Positions 33,749 through 42,302 of a DNA stretch of 64,000 nt are shown in pieces. The stretch lies in assembly GCA_963422675.2 (NCBI GenBank), contig CAXVYS010000024.1, forward strand, positions 434,001 to 498,000, given 5' to 3'. This stretch comes from UBA4416 sp963422675. GTDB lineage: Bacteria; Bacteroidota; Bacteroidia; B-17B0; Aurantibacillaceae. Under the pieces are notes generated by a model. That model ran no database searches. It had not been told where the DNA came from and worked only from the letters and a program-made list of their open reading frames with translations. The translations under genes and the position numbers were made by a program. Within the stretch, counting starts at the first letter, position 1; every line of letters begins with the position of its first letter.

Positions 33749-36436
33749 ATGCATAAGTTCCGGTATTATTTATTCATTCTCTTTTCCTTAGGCTTTTTCA
33801 TACATGCCAATGCCACGCATAACAGGGCAGGAGAAATTACATACAAATGGTTGTATGGATATACTTACGAAATTAAAATTATTACCTACACTAATATTGG
33901 AAGCGCTAACCTGGCCGATAGATGCGAAGATACTTTATACTTTGGCGATGGGCCAAACTCAAGAGCCATTGTCCCGAGAAGTAATGGCTCTTCCAGCTCC
34001 CTCTGCAGTGGTTCTGCTAAAGACGGTGTCCCATTAAGTACTTTCATTAAAGTAAATGAATATGTGACGACTCATACCTATCCCGGCCCGGGAAATTATA
34101 AAATGAGTATGACGGATCCTAACAGGAATGCCGGTGTTATTAATATCCCCAACTCTGTAAACCAGGTATTTTATATTGAATCGTATTTAGTAATCAGCAC
34201 CTTTTTAGGCCCCAACAGTTCGCCTGTTTTAAGTTTTCCTCCTATTGATAAGGGCTGTACCGGAAAATGTTTTTTACACAACCCTGCTGCATCTGATGCT
34301 GACGGAGATAGCCTCTCTTATGAATTAACCTATTGCCGGGGCAATGGAGGACTTATGTGCCCGGGCTACTACAATCCCCCTACAGGTGGAGGTACTTATA
34401 ATGTGAACCCAACTACAGGAACTTTAACCTGGTGTACACCTCAACAACAGGGAGAATATAACCTCGCAATGATTATTAAAGAATGGCGTAAAAACGTGGA
34501 TGGTGTTTATATGTTGGTTGGATATGTATTACGCGATTTGCAGGTGGATGTAGGAACCTGTAACAATAATCCCCCGGTTATAAAACCACTTACCGATACC
34601 TGTGTGGTAGCGGGTAGCGTTATTACCAAACACGTTTCTGCAACCGATCCTGATAATGATGTGATTAAATTAACGGCCAATGGCGGTACTTTTAATGTTC
34701 CTTCTTCTCCTTCTACCTTTTCCTCTGCACAAGGCTTAAGCCCTGTATCAGGAACATTTAACTGGCAAACCAACTGTACGCACATTCGCAGAACGCCTTA
34801 CCAGGTAACCATTAAAGCCGAAGATCAGGATCCGCAAATTAATTTAGTAGATTTTAAAACTTTTAATGTTACCGTAGTAGCACCTCCACCCTTAAGCTTT
34901 ACAGCGGTTCCAATGGGAACAAGCGTTAAACTAAGCTGGAAAAAACCCTTGTGTCATTTAACTACGGGAAACAAAATTGAAAAATACTGCGTTTACCGGA
35001 AAGAAGATTGTCTTCCATGGGCACATGCCATCTGCGAAACAGGTGTACCATCTTCCTCGGGATTCACGAAAATTGGCTGTACAGCCAACTTAAGCGACAC
35101 AACATTCCTCGATACAAATAATGGCAATGGCTTATCGCAGGGAACAAATTATAGTTATGTGGTAGAAGCTATTTACACCGATGGTGCAGAAAGTTATGCT
35201 TCCTCACAGGTATGCGTACAATTAAAACGTGATGTTCCTATTTTAATTAATGTAGATGTACAAACTACCGGTGCCAGCACCGGTTCTGTATTTGTACGCT
35301 GGGTAAAACCTTTACTGGGAGTTAATGCACTTGATACAATAAGCTTACCGGGACCTTATGAATTCAGGCTAATGCACCATGATGGCTATTCAGGAACATT
35401 TACCCAGGTTAATTCGGTAACCAAACCTTATTTTAAAGCCTTGAACCAACTTTCCGATACAACGTTTATTCATACCGGTATAAATACAGATGCGCTCCCA
35501 CATACTTATAAAATTGAATTCTATGCCAATGGACAATTTGTAGGAAACGGACAAAAAGCAGCTTCAGTATTTTTAACTATCACGGCAAGCGATAATATGC
35601 TGACGTTAAGCTGGCAGCAACAAGTACCATGGACCAACTCTAAATATTATATTTATAAAAAAGCACCGGCTCAAACGACCTTCACTCTTATCGATAGCAC
35701 CGCTGCTTTAACCTATGTTGACGATAGCCTTGTAAACGGCGCTCTTTATTGCTATAAAGTGCGATCAAAAGGGCAATATTCCGACCCAACTATTTACAGG
35801 CCGCTATTAAACTTTAGCCAGGAAGTATGTGCTAAACCAAAAGATACAACTCCTCCGTGCGCTCCAACACTTACCATAGAGTCCGACTGTATGATCCCAA
35901 GCTTATTGTTACGATGGAATAATCCAAACCATGTGTGCAGCGATGATGCCGTGAAATACAATTTATATTTTGCTGAAACAGAAGATGCTCCTTTAGTTTT
36001 AGTGGATTCCATTAAAATTATGAGTGATACCATTATGGCCTTTGACAATTTATTATCCATTGCCGGTTGTTATGCCATTACGGCCATTGATTCCTTTAAC
36101 AATGAAAGTTTACAAAGCGTTAAACTATGCGTGGATAACTGCCCTGAGTACGAATTGCCAAATGTAATTACCGTAAATGGCGATGGTGTAAACGACTTTT
36201 TTAAACCGATCAAAAACAGGTTTATCAAGAATATTGATATTAAAATTTATAACCGCTGGGGTAATTTAATTTTTGAAACCACCGACCCCAAAATTATGTG
36301 GGACGGAAAATCCATGCAACTTAAACAGATCGTTTCCGAAGGCACTTACTTTTACGTCTGCCAGGTAAACGAAATTCGGGTAGCCGGCATAAAAGCCAGG
36401 TATTTAAAGGGTTTTATACAGGTGTTTCATAAATAA
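33749..36436 (+). CDS. T9SS-secreted surface protein, CHU_C (type B) sorting domain
   Basis: A protein of 895 residues with a signal peptide (to about residue 22, HANA). Residues about 23-400 repeat the preceding protein almost block for block (THNRAGEITYKWLYGYTYEI, LADRCEDTLYFGDG, YNLAMIIKEWRKN). Three to four FN3-like domains follow (SFTAVPMGTSVKLSWKKP; GSVFVRWVKP; NMLTLSWQQQ; SLLLRWNNP). The C-terminus (ELPNVITVNGDGVNDFFKP…IYNRWGNLIFE…WDGKSM…GTYFYVCQV) is a CHU_C/type B sorting domain, unlike its neighbour. It starts 11 bp after the previous stop, so the two are co-transcribed. Confidence 0.86.
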   Translation: MHKFRYYLFILFSLGFFIHANATHNRAGEITYKWLYGYTYEIKIITYTNIGSANLADRCEDTLYFGDGPNSRAIVPRSNGSSSSLCSGSAKDGVPLSTFIKVNEYVTTHTYPGPGNYKMSMTDPNRNAGVINIPNSVNQVFYIESYLVISTFLGPNSSPVLSFPPIDKGCTGKCFLHNPAASDADGDSLSYELTYCRGNGGLMCPGYYNPPTGGGTYNVNPTTGTLTWCTPQQQGEYNLAMIIKEWRKNVDGVYMLVGYVLRDLQVDVGTCNNNPPVIKPLTDTCVVAGSVITKHVSATDPDNDVIKLTANGGTFNVPSSPSTFSSAQGLSPVSGTFNWQTNCTHIRRTPYQVTIKAEDQDPQINLVDFKTFNVTVVAPPPLSFTAVPMGTSVKLSWKKPLCHLTTGNKIEKYCVYRKEDCLPWAHAICETGVPSSSGFTKIGCTANLSDTTFLDTNNGNGLSQGTNYSYVVEAIYTDGAESYASSQVCVQLKRDVPILINVDVQTTGASTGSVFVRWVKPLLGVNALDTISLPGPYEFRLMHHDGYSGTFTQVNSVTKPYFKALNQLSDTTFIHTGINTDALPHTYKIEFYANGQFVGNGQKAASVFLTITASDNMLTLSWQQQVPWTNSKYYIYKKAPAQTTFTLIDSTAALTYVDDSLVNGALYCYKVRSKGQYSDPTIYRPLLNFSQEVCAKPKDTTPPCAPTLTIESDCMIPSLLLRWNNPNHVCSDDAVKYNLYFAETEDAPLVLVDSIKIMSDTIMAFDNLLSIAGCYAITAIDSFNNESLQSVKLCVDNCPEYELPNVITVNGDGVNDFFKPIKNRFIKNIDIKIYNRWGNLIFETTDPKIMWDGKSMQLKQIVSEGTYFYVCQVNEIRVAGIKARYLKGFIQVFHK

Positions 36437-36463
36437 TACAATTCACCAAACTACCCGTATTAT

Positions 36464-37423
36464 ATGTCTAAACGTACCACATTAATATTCTCACTTTTAG
36501 TAGGGTATATTGTATTGCAGTTTTTATGGTGGGAAGTTCTGTTGGTGCGCCAGTCGAACGATGTCATTTCCAAAGAGCAGAAAATAACTGCGCTATCCTC
36601 CGTGGACGATGTCATTATTAAGCGTGATATTGCTGCCCTGGAGCACAAAAAAATGAAGCGTGTTTATATGATCGTGGGAGAAGGCTCCGTTTTTTTGTTG
36701 ATCTTGTTATTTGGTGTGAGCCTTGTACGGAAATCCGTTAAAAAAGAAACGCAGCTCGCCAACCAGCAAAAAAATTTCATACTGAGTGTTTCCCACGAAT
36801 TAAAAACACCTATTGCCGCGTCTAAATTACAATTACAAACTCTGTTAAAACACAACCTCGATCGGGAAAAACAAAAACAGTTATTGATGAATGCCTTAAA
36901 CGAAACCGAACGTTTACATAAGCTGGTAGATAATGTTCTTCTTGCCAATCAGATAGAAAACAGTAACCTTACACTGCAACGGGAGCCAGTTAATTTAAGT
37001 GAGTTATTACAAAATACGGTACAGCGTTATTTTCAATCGTATCTGACAAATCATCTTCTTAAGGTAAACATTCAGGAAGGCGTTACTTATACAGGAGATA
37101 AGGATTTGTTACCTTCCGTTTTTATTAACCTTATTGAAAACGCCTTGAAGTATTCCTTTGAAGCGGTTGATATTACCGTTGAATTAAAAACGGTTAATCA
37201 GAAACCCTTACTGGAAGTAAAAGATAAAGGCTGTGGCATTTCCTCGACAGAAACAGAAAAAATATTTGAGAAATTTTTCAGAAGCGGTGATGAAGATACC
37301 CGCAAAACCAAAGGAACGGGTATAGGCTTATATATTGTAAAGCGCATTTGTAACCTGCACCAGGCCAAAATAAAGGTAATGGACAATACCCCCAGGGGCA
37401 GTATTTTTCAGGTTCAATTTTAG
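36464..37423 (+). CDS. Sensor histidine kinase
   Basis: A protein of 319 residues with two membrane helices (about 7-27 and 68-88) enclosing a short sensor loop of some 40 residues. The HisKA motif SVSHELKTP puts the phosphoacceptor at His111. The ATPase domain follows with the N box FINLIENALKYS, G1 DKGCGIS, FEKFFRSG and G2 KGTGIGLYIVKRI. No response regulator lies in the window next to it, so it is an orphan here. The gene lies 27 bp after the surface-protein pair and 70 bp before the importer genes on the same strand, so co-regulation with either is possible but unproven. Confidence 0.9.
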   Translation: MSKRTTLIFSLLVGYIVLQFLWWEVLLVRQSNDVISKEQKITALSSVDDVIIKRDIAALEHKKMKRVYMIVGEGSVFLLILLFGVSLVRKSVKKETQLANQQKNFILSVSHELKTPIAASKLQLQTLLKHNLDREKQKQLLMNALNETERLHKLVDNVLLANQIENSNLTLQREPVNLSELLQNTVQRYFQSYLTNHLLKVNIQEGVTYTGDKDLLPSVFINLIENALKYSFEAVDITVELKTVNQKPLLEVKDKGCGISSTETEKIFEKFFRSGDEDTRKTKGTGIGLYIVKRICNLHQAKIKVMDNTPRGSIFQVQF

Positions 37424-37434
37424 AATTTATTAAG

Positions 37435-37442
37435 TATGTTTG
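37435..37442 (+). promoter_or_regulatory. TAnnTTTG promoter element for the metal-chelate importer
   Basis: TATGTTTG matches the -7 consensus 50 bases before the ATG at 37493. The short leader can fold into a hairpin: AGCCT at 37446-37450 with AGGCT at 37475-37479, and CTTTCC facing GGAAG inside. This is too small for a cobalamin riboswitch. Confidence 0.5.
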
Positions 37443-37492
37443 CATAGCCTGAATCTTTCCACCATCAGGAAGAAGGCTTTAAAACAAACCCC

Positions 37493-38629
37493 ATGATCCA
37501 CAAAATAGTTGCCCTTTTCCTGTTCATTTTTATGCTATCGGGCTGTAGCCATGATTCCAATAGGACAGAAGCCAACACTTTCGATGCTGCTCCAATCAAA
37601 TTGTTGTATGCGAAACGCTTTACCATAAAACATGAAAAAGATTTTACTGTATTAGAACTTTTAGGAAATAAGGATAACAATACGGTGACGTCCACATTTG
37701 TACTCTATAAACATGAAAAGCCCAACTATTTAAAAGAGGCCTACTATATAAAAACACCGGTAAAGAGAGTCGCCAGCATGAGTTCCATCTATAGCATCAT
37801 GCTCATGAAGCTTCGGGAAGAGAATAGTATTGTCGCGATTGATAATGTCGATTACTACACCAATCCTACCATCAAACAACAAGTAGCTTCCGGTAAAATT
37901 GTAGAACTTTCGAAAGGGCCTGCCATTGAAGTAGAAAAAACACTGGCCTTAAAGCCCGATCTGTTATTAACCTTTGGGATGGGAGACCCTAAAATGGATA
38001 TTGATAAAAAGCTTATGCAGGCTCAGCTTCCGGTAGCCATAAGCCTTGACCATTTAGAAGAAACCCCTTTAGCAAGAGCGGAATGGATAAAATTCTTTGC
38101 CTGCTTTTTTGATAAATTAAATCTGGCGGATTCTTTGTTTGCTGTAACAGAAAAAAAATACAATGAGCTTAAAAACCTTACTACATCTATGACTAAAAAA
38201 CCCAGTGTACTCACCGAAATTAAATATGGCGATATCTGGCATGTTCCTTCCACAAAAAGCTACATTGCTAATTTAATTAAGGATGCTGGTGGAAGTTATT
38301 TTTGGAAAGACGATTCTAAAACAGGAAGTACCCCTTTATCGTTTGAAGTGGTATATTCTAAAGCCAAAGATTGCGACATCTGGATAAATCTCTACAACTT
38401 AAATTCTAAAAAAGAATTGTTGGCGTTTGACGAGCGCTATGGCTTGTTTAAAGCGTTTAAAGACAATCGCCTGTACAACAATAATAAAACGCAAAATGCC
38501 AAAGGATATAGTGATTATTGGGAAACTGCCATTACCAATCCGGATGATGTACTGGCTGATCTCATTCACATTTTTTACCCTGAGCTTCTACCGGATCATG
38601 CATTCACGTACTACAAACAAATTGAGTAA
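37493..38629 (+). CDS. Substrate-binding lipoprotein of an iron-chelate/cobalamin-type ABC importer
   Basis: A protein of 378 residues with a lipobox (FIFMLSGCSH), lipidated at Cys18. The class III (FecB/BtuF) fold is shown by KRVASMSSIYSIMLMKLREENSIVAIDNVDYY, EKTLALKPDLLLTFGMGD and the late EIKYGDIWHVPSTKSYIANLIKDAGGSYFWKDD segment, joined by a long helix. It should capture a siderophore, heme or corrinoid delivered across the outer membrane; the ligand cannot be chosen from sequence, and no TonB receptor lies nearby. Permease and ATPase genes follow at once. Confidence 0.85.
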   Translation: MIHKIVALFLFIFMLSGCSHDSNRTEANTFDAAPIKLLYAKRFTIKHEKDFTVLELLGNKDNNTVTSTFVLYKHEKPNYLKEAYYIKTPVKRVASMSSIYSIMLMKLREENSIVAIDNVDYYTNPTIKQQVASGKIVELSKGPAIEVEKTLALKPDLLLTFGMGDPKMDIDKKLMQAQLPVAISLDHLEETPLARAEWIKFFACFFDKLNLADSLFAVTEKKYNELKNLTTSMTKKPSVLTEIKYGDIWHVPSTKSYIANLIKDAGGSYFWKDDSKTGSTPLSFEVVYSKAKDCDIWINLYNLNSKKELLAFDERYGLFKAFKDNRLYNNNKTQNAKGYSDYWETAITNPDDVLADLIHIFYPELLPDHAFTYYKQIE

Positions 38630-38644
38630 ATTTATCGTTCATTC

Positions 38645-39643
38645 GTGACACAAGGGAAATTCATATTTAATACTCTTTTCTTATTAGTGCTCGTTGCATT
38701 ACTAACCATTGGCGACCTGTGCTTTGGAAGTATCAATTTATTTTCTTTAAACTCCGGTGATCCTTTATTTTCAACCATTCTTTACGACATCCGTCTACCC
38801 AAAACCTTAACCTGTATGATTGCCGGTTCAGCTTTGGCCATCTGCGGTTTACTTATGCAGAGCCTGTTCCGTAACCCTTTGGCGGGACCTTATGTATTGG
38901 GTGTAAGCAGTGGGGCAAGTTTGTCTGTTGCCATTGCTACCATGGTGTTAACATCCATTCATATTTCAGGAATGTTTTTCGTGGGGAAAGGAATTATCAC
39001 GCTGTTTTCTATTGCCGGAGCTTTTTTTGTGACTATTATTATTTTAATGGTTTCTAAAAGAAGTAAAAGTAACGTCACCGTTTTATTAGTGGGCTTAATG
39101 CTTTCGCAAATATTGGGTGCTACCGAAGGTTTAATTCAATATGTAAGTAGTGCCGACAGTGTAAAAACATTCGTCATGTGGAGTATGGGAAGCGTTGGCA
39201 GCACCACTCTATCCGACATCTGGTTTTTAGCTCCTTTCACCTTTATCTTAATAGGATTGGGTTTTTGCCTGATCAAACCAATGAATGCTATTTTATTAAA
39301 TGAACACTACGCACAAAATTTAGGCGTTAATATTCATAAACTAAGAATAAGCGTGATTGTAATTACCTCTGTGTTAGTAGGCTTAATTACGGCATTTTGT
39401 GGCCCTATTGCCTTTGTGGGGATCTCTGTTCCCATTGCATCGCGCCTGTTTTTTAAAACATCGCATCACTTACACCAAATGGTATTTTGTATCCTGATAG
39501 GAGCCTGCGTTTTGTTGGCAGCTGATATTATCTGCCAGGTAATCAGCAACCAGTTTACACTCCCGGTTAATACGGTTACAACCTTAATAGGCTCACCTAT
39601 TGTAATTTATTTATTATTCAAATCTAAATTGAGTATAGGATGA
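38645..39643 (+). CDS. FecCD-family permease of the metal-chelate importer
   Basis: A protein of 332 residues with about ten membrane helices. Family signatures are FSTILYDIRLPKTLTCMIAGSALAICGLLMQSLFRNPLAGPYVLGVSSGAS at residues 40-90 (read in parts) and GPIAFVGISVPIASRLF, the coupling loop that contacts the ATPase. The start is GTG at 38645, 15 bp after the lipoprotein stop. It overlaps the ATPase gene by 4 bp (ATGA). The protein works as a dimer (BtuC/FecCD type). Confidence 0.92.
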   Translation: MTQGKFIFNTLFLLVLVALLTIGDLCFGSINLFSLNSGDPLFSTILYDIRLPKTLTCMIAGSALAICGLLMQSLFRNPLAGPYVLGVSSGASLSVAIATMVLTSIHISGMFFVGKGIITLFSIAGAFFVTIIILMVSKRSKSNVTVLLVGLMLSQILGATEGLIQYVSSADSVKTFVMWSMGSVGSTTLSDIWFLAPFTFILIGLGFCLIKPMNAILLNEHYAQNLGVNIHKLRISVIVITSVLVGLITAFCGPIAFVGISVPIASRLFFKTSHHLHQMVFCILIGACVLLAADIICQVISNQFTLPVNTVTTLIGSPIVIYLLFKSKLSIG

Positions 39644-40314
39644 TACAGCTGAACGATGTTGAAATAGGATATAAATCTAAAAAAGGCGCTGTGAGCGTGT
39701 TTAAGCACCTCAACATTGAATTTCATACAGGTGATCTTATCGGTTTAATGGGTGATAACGGCATAGGGAAATCAACCCTCTTAAAAACCATTACCGGAAC
39801 CTTAAAACCCTTATCGGGACAAGTTCTCCTGGATGGTAAAAACAGTAATTCATATTCTGCTGCTGAACTGGCACGATATCTATCCATTGTTATTACCGAA
39901 AAAATAGGGGGCTTTAACTTAACGGCCTGGGATGTGGTGGCCAGTGGCAGAACACCTTACATTAATTTATTCGGAAAGTTGCAACAGGAAGACAAAGATA
40001 TTATTGAAGCGAGTCTGCAAAAACTGAACCTGGTACCCTTAAAGGATAAATTAATTGATGAGCTGAGCGACGGACAAAGGCAAAAGGTAATGATTGCAAA
40101 ATCCCTGGCGCAACAAACCCCGGTTATTATATTGGATGAGCCAACGGCTTTCCTGGATTACAATTCAAAACACCAGTTGTTTTGTGTGCTTAAAGACCTT
40201 TGCGAAAAAGAAAACAAACTCATTATTGTTTCCTCACACGATCTGGATCTGATGAAAGTGTATATTAACCGTTCTCTTACATTAATGGAACATAACGTGG
40301 TTGAAATTCATTAA
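39640..40314 (+). CDS. ATPase of the metal-chelate importer
   Basis: A protein of 224 residues with Walker A GDNGIGKST, Q-loop region VITEKIGG, signature LSDGQRQKVMIAKSLAQ, Walker B PVIILDEPTAFLDY and switch His in SSHDLDL. It is somewhat shorter than BtuD/FecE homologues, ending soon after the ABC core. It overlaps the permease stop (ATGA). Its stop lies directly against the stop of the converging oxygenase gene with no spacer, leaving no room for a conventional terminator between them. Confidence 0.9.
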   Translation: MIQLNDVEIGYKSKKGAVSVFKHLNIEFHTGDLIGLMGDNGIGKSTLLKTITGTLKPLSGQVLLDGKNSNSYSAAELARYLSIVITEKIGGFNLTAWDVVASGRTPYINLFGKLQQEDKDIIEASLQKLNLVPLKDKLIDELSDGQRQKVMIAKSLAQQTPVIILDEPTAFLDYNSKHQLFCVLKDLCEKENKLIIVSSHDLDLMKVYINRSLTLMEHNVVEIH

Positions 40315-40908
40315 TTAAGCACCTTTCAACCAGCCCGTAATACTCATTCTCCGTTCGTTGGTTACTAATACTTCGTGTTGTAATTCGTTGCTTTTAAAGA
40401 AAACCGTTTTTCCCTGTGTAGGGGAAATTTTTTTATCGTTGTACGATTGATATACCATGAGTTCTCCACCATCGCTTTTTTTCCAATCGCTGTTTAAATA
40501 ACTGATCATCGAAAATTTCCTGCCGGGATTGTTTAGGAACTGATCCATGTGCTTTGTGTAAAAACTACCTGTTTCGTATAAAGAATAATGAAATTCATAA
40601 CCGGTGATTCCTGCAAAACAGCTTCTGTTCAAATACTTTATAAAATCCTCGATCTGGTCGAGAAATTCATTTTCGTATTCGTTGTCGTGGCTTCGGTCGA
40701 GCCAGTAAATAGAATCGCTTCTTACTTCTTTGTTATGAGCCAGTTTTTCTACATTGCCTGTACCTGCACTTACCAGTAGCTTCTTTTTGAGTAAGGCCAG
40801 TAGATTTGCCTTAAGATGGTTAGCGAGCTCGTCGCTTAAAAAATGTTCTGATATTCCAACCTTATCACTTATAAAGCTTGTGATCAACCCTTCGTAGTCA
40901 TGTTCCAT
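40315..40908 (-). CDS. 2OG-Fe(II) oxygenase (prolyl 4-hydroxylase type)
   Basis: A protein of 197 residues. The Fe(II) ligands are His and Asp in FYTKHMDQF and the distal His in ELQHEVL; the 2-oxoglutarate arginine is in ERRMSITGWLKG. KFSMISYLNSDWKKSDGGELMVY is the usual central segment of the P4H/SM-20 family, which hydroxylates proline or other residues in proteins. The target is unknown. Just upstream TACCTTTA (minus strand) resembles a -7 promoter element. Confidence 0.82.
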   Translation of the reverse strand: MEHDYEGLITSFISDKVGISEHFLSDELANHLKANLLALLKKKLLVSAGTGNVEKLAHNKEVRSDSIYWLDRSHDNEYENEFLDQIEDFIKYLNRSCFAGITGYEFHYSLYETGSFYTKHMDQFLNNPGRKFSMISYLNSDWKKSDGGELMVYQSYNDKKISPTQGKTVFFKSNELQHEVLVTNERRMSITGWLKGA

Positions 40909-41070
40909 GTGGCTTTGCGCCTGAATAGACAGACATATTCTAAAGGTAGTCCATTAATTGGATAATAGCCGATAAATAAGGGATAGTTGTTAGTTAGGGG
41001 GTTTGTGGGGTGTTTTCGATTATTTAAAAAGCATAGGATTAAATTTAGAGAAAATCACTAACTTTATATT

Positions 41071-41589
41071 ATGCCTGATAGAAGAACAGAGATCCTTGAA
41101 TCTGCAAAAGACAATAATGGTGAGCGCACCGTCTTAAAAAGTGTGTTAGCGCCTTATGTTACTGTGTTCTCTCATTTTCATACCTTGTTTACAGAAACCT
41201 TTTATGTGGAAGAAGGGGAAATCGACATCTGGAACGGCTTTGGGAAAATCCACCTCGAAAAAGGACAGGCAGCCTCCATTGAACGGAATATTACGCACCA
41301 TTACCTTGTAGGCAAAAAAGAAACAACCGTCATAATTACCCTCGAACCCGGTAGCCTCTCTTTTGAAAATGCCATTCAAATTATGCAGGGAATGCAACAT
41401 GATGGCACTTACTCGCAGCTTTGCAGCATGGAAAAAGATAAACTTGCCTTTTTAAGCATTATTGCAGAACTTACGGATAGCCACACTACCGGACAGACAA
41501 AAGAACAAATAGAACTGTTGCTTCATTCCACAACACGTGTTGCCACAGAAGCCCTGAAACAGGAATGGCTTAGCAAGTATTGCCATTAA
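41071..41589 (+). CDS. Cupin-domain protein
   Basis: A protein of 172 residues. The cupin motif spans about residues 28-95: HFHTLFTETFYVEEGEIDIWNGFGK, then GQAASIERNITHHYLVG, giving His and Glu metal ligands. The C-terminal 70 residues are helical with FENAIQIMQGMQHDG. The function may be a small-molecule sensor or enzyme and is not known. TAACTTTA (41059-41066) ends four bases before the ATG, close to the -7 consensus, so the transcript could start at the start codon. Confidence 0.75.
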   Translation: MPDRRTEILESAKDNNGERTVLKSVLAPYVTVFSHFHTLFTETFYVEEGEIDIWNGFGKIHLEKGQAASIERNITHHYLVGKKETTVIITLEPGSLSFENAIQIMQGMQHDGTYSQLCSMEKDKLAFLSIIAELTDSHTTGQTKEQIELLLHSTTRVATEALKQEWLSKYCH

Positions 41590-41643
41590 GCGTGTGCCAT
41601 CACATTTTATAGTAGATTTTTCCATTAAGGAATCCGCATAAAA

Positions 41644-41671
41644 AAAGCCCCTTACATCAGTAAGAGGCTTT
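41644..41671 (-). terminator. Terminator downstream of efp
   Basis: The arms AAAGCCCCTTAC and GTAAGAGGCTTT pair with one C/A mismatch around an ATCA loop. Reading leftward, the hairpin is followed by a T run, as needed to end the minus-strand efp transcript; it may also help end the cupin transcript. Confidence 0.75.
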
Positions 41672-41689
41672 ACTATAAAATTCTAAAAT

Positions 41690-42253
41690 TTATTTCTTCA
41701 CACGTTCTACGTATGTAGCCGTTCTTGTATCTACTTTTACCAAATCGCCTTCATTACAAAATAAAGGAACACTTACTTTAGCGCCTGTATCTAATGTAGC
41801 AGGTTTTAATGTGTTGGTAGCTGTATCACCTTTAATACCAGGCTCCGCATAAGTAATTTCGCAAATCACAAAGGTTGGTGCTTCTGCTAGGATTACATTA
41901 TCTCCTTCAAAAGAGATTTTTACTTCCATACCTTCCTTTAAGAACTGGGCACTATCACCAAATAACGTCATAGGAACGTGAATTTGTTCATAGTTCTCAT
42001 TATCCATTACCACAGCAAAATCCCCTTCCACATAAATAAACTGCATTTGTCTGTAGTCAACTCTCACAATCTCCACAGATTCTCCACTTCTGAACCTGTT
42101 TTCAATTTGTTTGCCATTAATTAAATTACGCATTTTTGCCTGGTAAAACGCACGTAGGTTACCCGGTGTACGGTGTTGCCAATCGGTGATCTGCATTAGT
42201 TCACCATTCATCCTGATAATTGATCCTACATTTATATCGCCTGTATCTGCCAT
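41690..42253 (-). CDS. efp: Translation elongation factor P
   Basis: EF-P of 187 residues, three beta-barrel domains, which relieves ribosome stalling at polyproline. The N-terminal KOW-like domain carries INVGSIIRMNGELMQITDWQHRTPG; the middle domain has MQFIYVEGDFAVVMDNENYEQIHV; the C-terminus has VKVDTRTATYVERVKK. The loop tip reads PGNLRAF where the E. coli protein has PGKGQAF, so the beta-lysylated Lys34 position is Asn32 here, with Arg34 two residues on. EpmA/EpmB-type modification is therefore not expected. It lies 49 bp downstream of accA on the same strand. Confidence 0.96.
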   Translation of the reverse strand: MADTGDINVGSIIRMNGELMQITDWQHRTPGNLRAFYQAKMRNLINGKQIENRFRSGESVEIVRVDYRQMQFIYVEGDFAVVMDNENYEQIHVPMTLFGDSAQFLKEGMEVKISFEGDNVILAEAPTFVICEITYAEPGIKGDTATNTLKPATLDTGAKVSVPLFCNEGDLVKVDTRTATYVERVKK

Positions 42254-42302
42254 AGTAATTGTTTTAAAATGTTGTGTTTTCTGTTATAAATCTATTTATG
42301 TA

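Noticed and set aside
31989..36436. One gene split by a stop between the two surface proteins
   Set aside because: Each has its own signal peptide and its own complete C-terminal sorting domain, so they are two genes.
37424..37492. Cobalamin riboswitch ahead of the importer
   Set aside because: The leader after the predicted promoter is only about 50 bases and lacks a B12-box; it can hold just one small hairpin.
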